In this document: piece by piece, positions 26,695 through 40,262 of the stretch
Layout: every line of letters starts with the position of its first letter
Position numbering within the stretch: the stretch's first letter is position 1
DNA from: Gadus chalcogrammus
Taxonomy: Eukaryota > Chordata > Actinopteri > Gadiformes > Gadidae
Direction of reading: 5' to 3'
DNA length: 64,000 bases
NCBI RefSeq assembly: GCF_026213295.1
Contig: NC_079425.1
Span: 14,370,004 to 14,434,003 of the forward strand
The notes under the pieces: model-generated
Database searches by the model: none
Seen by the model: the letters and a program-made list of their open reading frames with translations, nothing else
Told to the model about the DNA's origin: nothing
Translations under genes and position numbers: made by a program

Positions 26695-27960
26695 TGGTTC
26701 AATTTCAACAAAACTTTGCCTGATGTTCAAACCACCTTAATTTTAGGCTTTTGTCATACTATGGAGGCCGGGTTTCTTCAAAAGCTCTTAGGATACATTG
26801 AAGTTCTGCCGTGATCGAGTTTGACTCAGACCGACTAGTGGAATGGAAAATCACTGGCCTCCATGCTGCAATTCAACGGGATATTGTAGTTTTTGCTTTT
26901 TGTGTTATTAAATAATACATTTGTTCCATGAATTGAACAGCTTTAGAAAAAAGGTTCCCACGCGAAGCTGTATCAGTTTGCTCCCTGCTGGCGCCGATTC
27001 ACACAGGGTAAGATAGGCACTGTGAATTTCCTCCCTTTCTACCATAGTGTGTTCAGAAGAACATCCAACGTTGAGAAAATGTTGTATACAATCACATACT
27101 CACGAGAGTCATTCGCCTTGACGTTCATTAACATAATACGTTTCTTTGGAGGGTGGCTTTGTCCTCCCTTGAGGCGGTTGCGGGCCGGATTAAGGTGATC
27201 CACTGTCTGGTTCCGGCCCTGAGCCAGTGTTTCGGCCAAGTGTGTTGTATATGTTCGAATTTTTTATTAGTATTTATTAGAAGCAGAATACTTCTCAAAT
27301 CATTAAACATTTATTGACAATAATTGATTAGAATATTACATTTTCTTTCTTTCTTTCTTTCGCACATACGCACACATGCACGCATGCGCACACACAATTT
27401 TCATCTACAGATGGTGCTGTTTAGCGCAGTAGTTTGCGTAGTATGAAGTAGATTTGCTTCTTGAATGACACAAAGAGAACCCAAAACATACTTGCCTCTT
27501 TGATCAACGATATCACATAATTTTCAAGGGCTTTACTGCACGAATAGATCAGGGCTATTCCATTATTATCATATTTCTGGTCAAATATTCAAAAACATTC
27601 TGGGTCCCAGCCTTCTGAGGCCTCAGAGCAGGCGTGTGGAAAACCCAAACTGTACAGCACATATCACGTCAAGTATTCCAGATTTGGGAAAATGAAATAG
27701 TATAAATATGTTAGGGGTCTACGAGAGGTGGACGAATACAAATTTGCACCTTTTCCACCTCCACCCTGAGGTGACTTATGGATTTGAATATATTCATACC
27801 AATTTATCCCCATTGATTTATTTCATTTTTTACATACACTCCATGTTGTATGAGTAGTAGTAGTAGTTATGGTAATATTAGCAATGATGGTGATCTTGGT
27901 ACCTGGTCAAGACCTGTAGCTCAAGACGATTATGGTCCTGCAATATTACTGTATGGGGAT

Positions 27961-28250
27961 ACAGTATGGTACTACAGTATTACAGTATGGTACAACAGTA
28001 TTATATTATGGTAATACAGTAGTACAGTATGGTACTACAGTATAACAGTATGGTACTACTAGGGTAACACAGTATGGTACTACAGTATAATAGTATGGTA
28101 CCACTATGGTAACACAGTATGGTACTACAGTATTACAGTATGGTACTACTATGGTAACACAGTATGGTACTACAGTATTACAGTATGGTACGACTATGGT
28201 AACATAGTATGGTATATACAGTAAAACAGTATGGTACTACAGTACGGTAA
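27961..28250 (+). repeat. 45-bp minisatellite built from about 15-bp subunits
   Basis: The phrase 'acagtatggtac' recurs in register at 28024, 28069, 28114, 28159 and 28204, exactly 45 bp apart, with a further irregular copy at 27961. Inside each unit 'acagtatggtactac', 'agtattacagtatggtactac' and 'tatggtaac' show that the 45-mer is itself a higher-order repeat of shorter related segments. Each copy contains several GTAC palindromes. No frame stays open across it. Confidence 0.95.
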
Positions 28251-31200
28251 GCACTAAAATGCCCTTGAGCAGATACCTGCTAAATTGCTGCGACCAGCTT
28301 GTTGTTGCCTTGTACAGGGGGGACCTTGGCGTGCGGTGTGTGGGTGTTATTCAGTGTGGGTCGTTCATTATTTAGCACTGGAATTGGCTACAAACATTCG
28401 AGAATGCTGTATAAATGGAGCCAACTTTAGGCTTAATCTAGAGCCATTAAAGATACAGAAGTGATTGTGAAACAGGAGAATTAAACCACAGTAATATAAT
28501 GTTGCAGGGAGGACATATTCAGTGATAAGCATAATGGGTTGACGGAGCCAGTCCCCTTGCTTTGGGAGGGAGAGCAGATGTGAGAGAAAGACAAGTACTG
28601 ACGAACAAAAGGGTGATTAAGGTCCAACCGAATCAAATCAAACAGGTTTTCAGATTATAAATGTACATCTGCTGGCCGTTTAAGCCTCCCGGCTTGTAGC
28701 TTGCAGGGTTTTAATGGCTCAAACGGGAGGAGAACATGGAGGATGTGGAGTGATGCAGCTGGTAGCCATGGATCAACAGTAGAATTTGCCTTCGATAACG
28801 CTGGGCAATGCGCCCAATTGATTTTGTGTTGGGCGTGATAACTTCCCGGCACAGCTTGCGTCGGCACTTCAGTGCTTGCGGCATGTAAAAAGGGGTGAGA
28901 CAAAAGTTTACCTTTAGTTAACTTCCTGCAAATTAATTTGTTGTCTGGAAATTGTTTGGCTATTTGATTGGACAATCAACATTGAGTGAGAACAGCTCCT
29001 GCACTTCCATCGGTGACGTTGTAAACTCCCACAAGCAGCAGCCAAATAGGCAAAGCAGCGCGTTGCGTCACAGTGTCTTTCACATGGCATGGTGTCTGGG
29101 GGGCCAGCAGCGTGAGATGTCAGCCATGACCTCTACTGCGGTATTGATTTATGCGTGGAGATGGCACCATGAGAGCAGCCATATATAGTGAGCATCCCCT
29201 GACCAATACCAACCACAACAAAGTTCCACGGATCCCATGGAGGGAGCTGAATCCCAGCTAAGGAAAAATAAGGCAGATACCGAAAACTGTTTAATACTAA
29301 TGGTTCCATTCAAGCCAGCTTGAATGGAAGATATTTGAGATGTGTTTCATCATGTGAGAACATAATGCTTGCTTAACTCCAACCTCAAATATTCTGAACA
29401 GCAGATTGACTCAAACCCTTACACATAGTTGTCTTTGCCAAATAGAGCCTTGATTGTGCCAAGACAGGATCTGGACAAAACAAACGTGTTTGTTTTGTAA
29501 TAAATATGCAACTGTCATACATAAATACAACACACTATGCTTTAAGCATACATTTACCATTTTAGCAGTTTTTAAAGGATACATTACAGCAAGTGCAACG
29601 AAGCCCATGAAGTGTGTGAATTCATTCAGTTGCATGGAGAAGGAGAGGGGGACAGCCATTATCTATGCCGCTGTGGACGTTGACCAGGGATTATTTGACT
29701 GGTGTCGGGTTCGCGTGCCACGTCCCGATCCATCTCCAGCGCGTCGATCAGCGTCTGGAGCGTGTCTCCGTTTGCTTATCCCCCAGCCTTCTCCTGTCTC
29801 CCCACCCTGCCATCCATCGTTAGGGTGTCACCCAACCTTAATTGGCGCATGGTAATTATCCAATCACACAATATTAAATGTCTTATTTGTGGAAATGTGG
29901 TTGCTGGAAATGAATAGTTATTGATCAGCGACACTGACATTCAACTTACTCCTTTTTCGCACATTAGTCCTGCATTGATTGCTGGCAGTGGTGGCTGTGT
30001 GCGATACGTACAATCGACCAGAATCCTAATGTGCGGTACAGGCTTGACCATTAGATCCATCCATTATCACCGGCCGCCGTCTATAGACCTGTCACAAAGG
30101 CCGTCTGGGAAATTGGCTTGGAGACATGATTGGGATTGTGGCTTGGGGAGGCGGATTTGGCTTCTCTGGAGTCTGTCAGTACGTTGCTATATTGTCGACA
30201 TATCATAGGTTGGACTGCAGGATTGCAGCTTCCAATTTGAATGGAGCTGTGGGAAGTGTTTTAAGCAAGTGGTTGGTTATTAATTGGAAGTGTAGTTCTT
30301 CGATATTTCTTTGGTCGTCCTTTGTTTTTGTGTTGGTTGGAACACTTGCGGTATTTTTATTAAAGGATATTATTAAATATTAAGAATATAAAATAATTTT
30401 GTGATTGACGATGTTGATTTATGGGTGTCATGTGTAATACAATTTGAAAGGTATTTGCAATTAGACTTATTATTTTCTAATTTTACTTTGATTAAATAGG
30501 CACTTTGAGTACTGCTCTGATGATAATTCGAGGGTTTTGATGTCAAAATCTTCAATGAAATTGGATCCCTTCAAAATTCAATTTTCCACTCCACAAAATC
30601 GTTGGGTAAAACACAATCTTCCCAGGTGTTATAGGATGATGTAGCTGGTATTTCTCATTTTGTTTTGTGGAAACCTTGCAATGATGCATCACAATCTGTT
30701 TATGCTGCTGGTAACCTTGGCAGAAAGCCTTTATATATTCACATCAAGATCCGGAGATTCATCCCCTTATACCTGGCTGTCCATGCAGACCAATCCTTCT
30801 CTGTTCTGCATGTATGAGTAGGCCAGGATGCTGGGGGTCTGAAGTTTGCAGGAGATCTATCATCATAACACAGGTAGGCAGTTTAATAACGCTGCCGGCG
30901 AGCGCTGGGCAACGATGGACATTTATTTAGCGTAACAGGGCCAATGTTCTGGGGCCGGCTGACAGGGGAGCTAGGCAGGAAAAATGACACCAAGTAGGCC
31001 CACCTCCGCAAGATCACCTGCTCAACTCTTAGCGGGAAGGTGGAGGGGGAGATGGGGAGGGGGAGCTACACCTTGACTATCCTTCCAAACCATGCGTCGT
31101 CCTGAAAGGTAAATAAAGAGTAGAGGTATACAGAGACGTCATTATATGTATCTATTCAACAAACTATTTACTCCATCTCTATATCTGTATTTGGGTAAAA

Positions 31201-33202
31201 GACTGGGTGTGGTTTATACTGAACGTTAAATCAAGGGCAAATGTTGTATTTTGTAACCTTCACAAAATTATGTCTTGATTGCAAACGCAATAGTCCTAAA
31301 CCAGAAATGCTAATTGTAGAAAAAAGGCGCTCCATGATTCCCAATAAATAAAGTGAAATGGAAATGGAAACTAACTAAATATTTTAAAGCAGGTTTATTT
31401 TAGTACTAAAAAAAACACGTAAATGGCAGGACCGGTTTTGGTTGTTCCTGACCCCGAGTATTAGTAGAGAAAGTATTATTCAGCGCATATAACATCGCGG
31501 TAGATATTTAAATAACCCTAATACTCTAGCCTATATCAGCTGACGTGGGATTTCCAGCAACCTTGCTTTGAGTGTTGAACCCAAGCGATTGGGAGTGACG
31601 GGCGGACTTACCGACCCCCCTACAGGCCACACCATTAATTTAACCATTAATAGGCAACACTCATCGTGGACACCCACAGGCGGACTGCAGCCACCTGGGG
31701 ATGACACCACGTGGGTTATGACACCACTTGGGTGGGCGTGTATTTTTTGTGGGGGACATGCCCTGCGGGGGACACGCACTGTGCGGGACGACAGAGCACA
31801 GCTTGAGGTGTCACATAATAACACACAATAATCCACACGTGGATCATTTTGGATCATCATCACACACCCCAAATGAAACGCTTACACCTAAAAACGACAG
31901 GTTCTAAGCTTTATTTTGATGCATAGGTTGCAGGGGTGATCCAGCTGTCACACCAGGAATTTGTCGCGCTAGCTCTCGAATGAAGGCTCTAAATAAAAGG
32001 ACTTGTTAGTGAAATCAGAGTCATGTAGCAAATGCAATGGGTTTATATTGTGGCCATCGACAGTTACCTGAATCAGTTTGAATAATGTGATTTTTGTTTT
32101 TACGAATAATGTATTTGGACTAGTCAAGACAAAAATTAGCCACACACCTAACCCCCTAAATAATACACCCAATCTTCATAGAGTGTTAATGTTTAAAAAT
32201 GGGTGCGTGAGAGGTAGAAGCAGGACAGTCTGTCAGTGGTGTGCTAACAGGATAACGTGCATTAGGCTCATCGAAGGCTGATAGGATGCAGCAGTAGCCT
32301 GAGCAACAAGGATGAATGCGGCAGGAAAATAAAGTCCCCTGTAGATTTGAAAATCCAGCAGAGGCTTGGGACTCTTTCAGAAGGAGCTGCTAAAGCACAG
32401 TGACTCCTTAGCATTGAGCCTGGTGCGGCATGATTGACATGTGGTTACCTCTAGCCCAGTTTAAATAGGCCGGATCGGAATCTAAAATGAATGCAATTCC
32501 TTGCTGATGCGTAAAACAACCTTTTGTCGGATATGCTGCGTTTCCCAATGCAACCAAGGTGTTCATACTTTGTTGAATAATTGAGGTTGGAGGATTGAAA
32601 AAGAGCTCTTTGCTTAGATCTTCATCGACGTGGGCAAGGACTGAGCAGGCTGATGGTGAAATGCCAAAAGAAACAAGGCTTTGACAGCAGTTCATTGGCC
32701 AACGCCCATAAAACCATCATCAACTGAACCTGTAGTGACATGGCTTTGCTTCCGACGGCCCTCAATCTGTCCTGTCCTCTGTTTTCGAATGCTTCCTGTG
32801 TTGCGTGTAAGGATGTGAAGGAGGAGGCGAAAGCTGGAGGTAAATCATGAATACTGGATGAGACGACGAGCGGCAGACTAGGGCCAAGGCCCGTTGTGTA
32901 GGATCGAGTGTTGACAGATTCTCAACGGACCTTTCCCAGTCCTACTTCCTGTCACATTCTAACCTAGCTGCTGTCATCTGGGAGAAGTTGTTATTGTTGA
33001 GGTGAACCCCATAAAACCTTTTCGACAGGATTGTATCCAGGGGCAGAGTGCATTTGGGTTTGACTTCACAATCGGCTAGGGCGGTATCTATTTTTCATAC
33101 CTTTCTGATATTTCAATGGGGTATACGGTATATGTCGGCATGTGGCAATTTATTTGGGGAAAAACTCATTAAAAGCGGAGCATCTTTGGATAATAGTCAA
33201 TG
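28251..33202. other. Gene-free intronic stretch, about 5 kb
   Basis: No gene, array or element boundary is recognised. The sequence is comparatively unique and free of simple repeats. Blocks such as 28420-28480, 28950-29060 and 30050-30130 look like possible conserved non-coding sequence, but that is an impression only. A GC-richer island at 31530-31870 is described as a finding. Confidence 0.45.
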
Positions 33203-33322
33203 GCCCAATCCCAAAGTGAGCCGTGAGGACTAAGGACTCACAGACTTAATTGACCTCAGGTGCTAAGTGAGTGAGTGTGTGAGGCCACATGGGCTCAGAT
33301 AGCTATATATGGGGTTGGGACA
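33203..33322. mobile_element. Short MITE-like repeat (GGCCCAATCCCAAAGTG ... GGGGTTGGGACAGC)
   Basis: The left end GCCCAATCCCAAAGTGAGCC and the right end GGGGTTGGGACAGCACTTCA include short opposed 'aatccca'/'gttggga' motifs. I recognise this as wording from a frequent fish repeat with terminal 'gggattgggac'. Only about 120 bp remain. Confidence 0.45.
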
Positions 33323-33595
33323 GCACTTCACGAAAGCACATATTACCTTGACAACGTTTAATGACAAAGATGTTGCTGACACTTGCCGGTTTGGGAATTC
33401 TCATTTTGACATTTTTTGTAAATGCAATGAAAACAATCGGCTACAGCAATTTATTGATGTAAGAAAACATAATTTTTGCTTTTGAATACTTCAGTATAAA
33501 GGATGTATTGAATAATTTAGGTGATATTGGCCTACACATACTAAAAATAAGTCAGAATGGGCTAGATTTGGCTGAATTATAAAAGTAGTAATATG

Positions 33596-33683
33596 AAGAG
33601 CCATTTGGGAGCCAAAAAAGCAGGCTCTTGTTGGTGAGCTGATCCAAATGATCCGGCTCACTAAAAAAAAGGCAGAAATTCCT
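33596..33683. mobile_element. Fragment of a 'GAGCCGGCTC' teleost MITE
   Basis: The sequence 'gagccaaaaaagcaggctct' followed by 'tgttggtgagctgatccaaa' and 'tgatccggctcactaaaaaa' closely resembles a widespread fish repeat whose ends are rich in GAGCC/GGCTC. The copy is short and decayed. Confidence 0.45.
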
Positions 33684-33848
33684 ATTTGGTCGCGCATTGA
33701 CAGTAGCGTCTTGTTTACCTTCCTAATTTCCGGATTTCCCTATGGTCTCCGCGGTAATCATCACAACGCTGTTGCCATTGTCTGGCATACAATGCTGTGT
33801 GCCTAATATGCAATTACTTTACTTAAAGGAGTCTTGCTGGGTTTAAAG

Positions 33849-35476
33849 TCTTATGTATGGAGGTAAATCTGTCTCATCGGATTTTGAAAATAAAAAGCCA
33901 TTGAATTTTAAGCACTGAATATTGATGCACTGAAATAACGTATTTGGATTTTTTGCCTCTGAGTTTAACTCTTTACACTTTCATCAAATCATTTATACCT
34001 TTATTTTTCAATGTTATAAAATTCTATATGAAATATTCAACGCTAAAAAATTTTACTTAAATATTTTCAACTTCCCCAAATTCAACATGCCAAAGTCAGC
34101 GGCAAAATTCAATGTATGAAATACACTGAATTCTGCGACCTACCGGAAAGTGTAACCCAAGGGGGCGCTGTTGCACATTTTCTGCAACATGCACGCATTT
34201 GAAGCGTAGACGGGCTCGAAGTCATTCACGTGAGGAAACATGCACAAGCTTAAAACGTAACGTTTGTATAGTCATCGATCACTCGGATTGGGGGTATTCG
34301 TTTTGTGACACTGGGCGCACGCTAAGTGGCTGGAGCCACGTAACGAAAACGGTTGATGTGCCTCTGTGGTGGCATAACGAGAGCGCAACGAGCTCGCAGA
34401 GCCAACAGTATTCCGCACCGAGTGGCATGATACATATATGAGGATGAACAATTAAAAGCAGGTTGCTGTCGGGCACTTCTTCCCGAGGCACGCCGTGCTT
34501 CCACTGGAACTACAGGCTGCTGCCGCTTCAGTTGCCACTCAGTGCGCAATACTGTCGGCTCTGCGTTCCCGTTCCACAGTGGGGAGCGGGCTTCAGATCG
34601 CCCCAGCAGCGACAAATTGGTGCCCTAATATATTGGGCTCATTAATCCACTACTATTACACCTTACACTGCATTCAAATCCAGCCAAGTCACTGCAATCA
34701 CACACACACTCCACATACAGGCATTAGTTCACCGTTTATTTCATACTGCAGTAAAAAAACTAAAATCAGTGTGCATTATAACAAAAACATAAATAAAACA
34801 TAAGATCCCTCCCCCCCTCGCCTTGTTATTAAATGTGCTCAATAAATACAATTGATTTGATTAGCATTTTACAGGCCGATACAATGGATAGGGCGTTTAG
34901 TAAGGTCCACCACCGTTGCTTCTCTCCCCATAAAAAGCTAAAGTCAGTGTTTAATGACGTTGATTTATCTTTGAGCATTCCCTATTATAGGCTATGTGTA
35001 AAATGCTGTATGTGTGTGTAGAATTAACGTTTATATCAAGAAAGAAAGAACCAGCGAGGGACGCTCTTATTCCCGCTCTCCTTGCTTGACCGCGATCTAG
35101 CATCTAGGATCGATTGCTCTACCTTGGGTCCCCGAATGTTAACACTGAATTTCATTTCATACGAATTTTGGACCAGCATTTCTTAAAGGTCAGGACCCAA
35201 AGTGTTTGAAAAAACTAAAGCCGGAAAGATCATGGGACCACGAGAACTGTTATGAGCCTACGTAAAAGCAGATGACCCTGCGAGATTCACTGTGGACTTT
35301 GGCATGTTGAACATTTTTAAGTTAAATTTTTTAGCGTTGTATATTTGATATTGAATTTTTTAACATTGAAAAATAAAGGTGAAAATGATTTGTTGAAATT
35401 CTAAAGAGTTAAAACTTAAAATTCAATGGCTTTTTATTTTCACAATCTGATGAGACAGATTTACTTCCATACTTAT
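33849..35476. mobile_element. DNA element with long terminal inverted repeats, 1.6 kb
   Basis: The left arm (about 33849-34110) and right arm (about 35210-35476) are inverted copies. Both read inward from 'ttatgtatgg'/'taagtatgg' through 'aggtaaatctgtctcatc', then 'gaaaataaaaagccattgaa', 'ctttatttttcaatgtta' and 'caacgctaaaaaattt'. Arms are about 250 bp and roughly 85-90% similar by eye. The right arm carries an additional subterminal block (35166-35294) that recurs alone at 39.6 kb. Internal sequence holds a second, nested inverted pair (34380-34425 against 34530-34575) and no transposase. I cannot assign a superfamily. Confidence 0.8.
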
Positions 35477-38400
35477 GGGCCATAGGATTATGAATAGATA
35501 GGAAATAAGCGCCCTACTTCCATAGATTCTTGCTGTAGGACCCGATGATGCTTGTTGCCACAGCAGATACCGACACATCAGTGGGCTGAACGGAGATGAT
35601 GTGCATATGGAGGTGGCAGGCTGCACTTGAATAAAATCGTATGGCTAATAAACTGCTTTTGTAGTTAGAAGAAGTCATCTCAATATAAAGTTATATGTGG
35701 CAATATTTTTATGACTACATTAATGATTCAGTGGGTTACTGGATTGACTGTAGCCGTCTCTAACAAAATGGAGGAGGCAATTAAAGACACAGCCTGTCAT
35801 CAATCCGGAGGTGGACTATTTCTGAGATACTGAACGTTAACAACATAACTGAACTAGTAACTATTCCTTGTTATTGTTGCTCAAATATTGCCGTTTTTTT
35901 CGGCTAACCTATCGGTTGAACCAGGAAAAGCATTTGCAGTACTTCAGATTGCCAAAATATATTACAAATCAGGGAGAATAGTGCAAAAATTGCCTGAGGA
36001 AAGGAGGTGTTATCGTTGGCCAAACCAAACCAGGATTTCCAGGGCAAGAATCTTAACAACAAAATCATTTTAAAGCTTTTTCAAATATTTTTGTTGTGTG
36101 GCACAATACACAAAGTAAACCATGCTCATCAGAATCACACAAGTTTATTAAAAGAGAACAATATAATACTAGAACAGTTTAAAAACAGAGCAGATTATTT
36201 TGAATGCAACAAGATGAGTTTGACAAATTTACTAGTCAGAATAACATTCTAAGATGAACAAAAAAGTACTAATATAATTCTGAAATAATCAGAATCATCA
36301 GTCAATAATTATCCATAAAAATTAAGAGAAGAAGACTGTGTGACGTCACCAAAACCGAAACTCACACTTTCTGTGCTGAACAACGTTGGTCATTGGGTGC
36401 ATCCAAGTCAGTAGGAAGGAAGCGGAAGGAACTGAAAACAAAAGGACATATTATCAAAAATTTAAAAATTATTTCAACGATTACACAAATAATTAGTTGC
36501 AAGTTATACATTTTATTTATTTCATTGGCTTGAATTAATTTCATTCTCTTGAATACTTATTTTGGGTTTCTATTCAAGAATTGTCTTTTATTATAGTAAC
36601 ACTGATTCTATTTACGTTATTCCTTGGAATAGAAATCCTTAAATATATTTAATTTGCAGGAAATCAATTCTGTCGCTTGAATTTCACTATATTCGTAATG
36701 GCTGTTCACAGAATATTTCTTTAGAATTTAGATGTTATAACCTAAACCAGCTAGCCAATTTTGGTTGGTCTAGTTTTTAATAAAAAATGAGTGTTTCAGA
36801 GTTGTAAGTGAGGCCCAAGCTTTGTAAACCATCATTATCAAGAAACGGTAATGTTCTTATCGTTTTATTGGGCTATAATGGCTATTATAAAACGGATTAT
36901 AACGGCTGCAAACACATGTCTTTCAATATCAAATCACATTCATAGCCTAGTGTAGTCTAGTCAAATCAAACTGCCTATTTATGAATGTAGCCTTTCTAAG
37001 GTCTATCTTCATATTTTGATAAGCCTATGTTCTTATCGCAATACTGTCAACTGGAATGCTTATTTAAACCTTTAATATCTTTGTTGTAGCCATACCTCCG
37101 GCCCTGCTGAGGTTGGCAATGCAGGAGTTTTGGTCTATGGAGAATTAATGATTTATGATTAAGAAGTAATTGCGGGGAACACATGAGAGTAGAGACACAT
37201 ATGGACCTGCAGATATGGCCAAACTTAAGAAGCAATTACTCTGTTGCCCAACCTTGACCTTCAACTGCTTTGTTTAGATCAAGCTCTGGTACATTGAATT
37301 CAAAATTATAATATGTAACATGAAATGCATCTAAATGTTTTCTAAGTGAGGGGCTGCCATTGGACCTCAGTCAAGTGTAAAGGAAAGTGTGTAATATTCA
37401 GTATTCTTCTGCTGAAGACAATAATGTAAGGTCAAAGTTTCTGATACAGAGCTTTGTAAATGCAAGGAGGACAGCAAATACAAATCCTGGGGGAGGACAG
37501 ACAGGTTGTGAGGGAAAAGTAACAGGGTTTTATTCAAAACGGTGGTAAATTGAAGGGTGTAAATCCATCTTAAAATCTTCATGGAAGGTTTCCTGTGAGG
37601 TCTTCAGGGGTAAACTGGAGGCTGGATAGATGACTAGAGGATGTCTCTCTTCTTCTGATTTCTTCACGGGGGATATGTTCATTCTGTCTTGTACATGGCT
37701 AACTGGCTTGTAGCCTAATGGCTGGCAGGTGTTCTCTATTGCCAATCAGTTGCAGCAGTTGAACTGGATAATACTGATGGTCTCAACTTCTCCCAGTTTG
37801 TCTCTTTGAGGGAACGGTGTTGTCCGTGGTTCGGATACCCTCTTCTCCTTCTTATTGTGGAGGATCTTGGGCATCTTGGCCCTCCACAATGCATATAACC
37901 TACCTATTGCATTCTGTCATTAAAATAATTCAACAAAACATTGCAGCGTAAGTCAAAACAACATCATTATTAAAGATACCAACCTATGAGATAATTATAT
38001 ACAATTAAAAACAAATGGATGAACAGCCTGGCTTATTCTGTGAAATCGCTTTTCCTTTTTGTTGTTAGGCTGTGTTATATCGCTGTCCTGGCATGTATTT
38101 GAACTAACCCCATGGGGGTTGAGTAAAGTATTACAAGGCAATGATTTACCAAGGCTTGAAGTTATGTTTGCCTCTATCTCAGCATCCCCTTGTAGAGACG
38201 TGGTTGGTACCTAGTCAAACATCACCATCTCATGAATATAACCGAACGTCATCACTCTCTTGCAACATACTGTGTATAATTTCTAAATACCCGGATATAC
38301 CGTAATGCCTCATTACAGCAAAAAGCTTACTGTACAATTTTTTTTATTGTCCCATAATGTGGACTGAATGTCGATTGCAATATGTGATTAGTTAATTCTA

Positions 38401-39298
38401 AATTTCTAAATTCTACACAGTGTTGTACAAAGTTTTTGATTCAGGCCCAATCTGTGTTACTTTGTACCCTTGCTGTGCCAGCCTTAATACCCCTGCTGTT
38501 TGGTCCGAGCATCCTAACCCGAGCAGAAGTGTTTCCGCCGCAGTCCTCTCAGTAACCATGGGAACAGATATGTTTCCTATTAAAATATGCCCAGTGGTAA
38601 AGGATTACAGTGCAATGTTTTAGCATGGTTCAACAAACCTTCACCAATAGCAAATGTTCTTTTCATGAATAAATCTATATGCAGTACGCCATCACTGCAA
38701 AAAGCTGATTAGATGTGCATGAGTTTGCTTGATCTATGCACAGTTTATGCAGACAATTTAACAGCTATTGGTGTTATTTGGCATGACAGGATTTTGTCTT
38801 TCAGTATGCTTCGCTGTTTGATGACAAAGTATCTTCTGATGTTGTAAGGTACGAGACTCCCACACTAACTCGCTTCACAAGGCAATTCATATTTATTGTT
38901 TTTTGCATGCCATTTCTTTATACGTGAGAATTGATTACCTTTGAGATCAGTCAATTAATGCCTGGTCTTTATCCTGCTCTCTAAAATGTGAAGCCACTCC
39001 TACACTTGAGCTACACTTCAACAGAATATTTAGCGTTAAGCCCTGCAGACTGACAGATAAAACCCCTTTTAGCCGGCCGTACCTGCAGGCTGGGTGGGGT
39101 GGGGTTGTTCAAGGGTAGTGACCAGGACTTAGAGTCTGGAGCCTGGGGGATCCTCTTAAGCCCCAAGAGAGGAGCAAAGATCCCTCCTCCCTGATGGGGA
39201 GCTACTTAATGGATGACAGAGTGTGTAAACCACAGGGAGAGCCTGCCTAACCCAAAACACTGCTGTGAGAACACTTAGGCGCAGATGGGGTTCTGCCC

Positions 39299-39444
<146 letters not shown>

Positions 39445-39616
39445 TCTAGCACACATTCACAAAGCCATATTTTTAAAACATTTTAACATAGATTAACTCT
39501 GCCTTTTGATGTGAATTGGTTTCCACTTTTAGTATATCTGGTTATGAGTCTGATCTAGATAGAATTTGTGAATATTTGAAATATAATCTGAATAACAAAG
39601 GCTGTTCATTAAGAGG

Positions 39617-39750
39617 ACAGTGAATCTCGCAGGGTCATCTGCTTTTACTGCTTTTAGGCTCATAACAGTTCTCGTGGTCCCATGATCTTTCCAGCTTTAG
39701 TTTTTTCAAACACTTTGGGTCCTGACCTTTAAGAAATGCTGGTCTAAAAC
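39617..39750. mobile_element. Partial copy of the right subterminal block of the 33.8-35.5-kb element
   Basis: About 134 bp match the reverse complement of 35166-35294 closely. The shared text runs from 'acagtgaatctcgcaggg' through 'cataacagttctcgtggtcc' and 'tttcaaacactttgggtcct' to 'aagaaatgctggtc'. It has no long terminal inverted repeats of its own, so it is either a deletion remnant or a distinct short family member. Confidence 0.8.
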
Positions 39751-40039
39751 AGCATGCTCACTAATGCCCGGAAGCAGCCGTACAGACGGCATGTTCAGAG
39801 ACTCAACCGAAGCCTGCGAAACCCACTAACAATTAATTAAGACAAAGAAACCTTTGAAATGATTGTATCGCTGGTAATTGTTCCAGGAAATCTGAGCCCT
39901 AAAGGTATTGAATTGTTGAATGTTTCTTCAGGATCAATGTGAACTCTCAGAATAGGTTTAGTTTAAGATTTAATATAACATAATTGCTGAAGGGTAGTGC
40001 CGACCCTGGAAGAGAATAGATCAAGTGTTTCTCACTGAA

Positions 40040-40262
40040 TGAGAATAATTCATTCATTTATCCACTCATCCATCCATTCATTCATCCCTCCATAAACCAT
40101 CCACCTGTACATTTATCCATCAATTCATCCCTCCATATTCCATCCATTCATACCTCCATATAGCATCCATCTGTGCATTTATCTATCCATTCTTCCCACC
40201 ACATACCATCTATCGACCCATCAATTTATCCATCCATTCATCAATTTAACATCCAAACATCC
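40040..40262. repeat. Degenerate (ATCC)n-type tetranucleotide tract
   Basis: About 220 bp rich in 'atccattcatccctccata' phrases. A loose higher-order period of roughly 65 bp is suggested by the recurring segments 'accatccacctgtacattta', 'attccatccattcata' and 'agcatccatctgtgcattta'. Confidence 0.8.
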
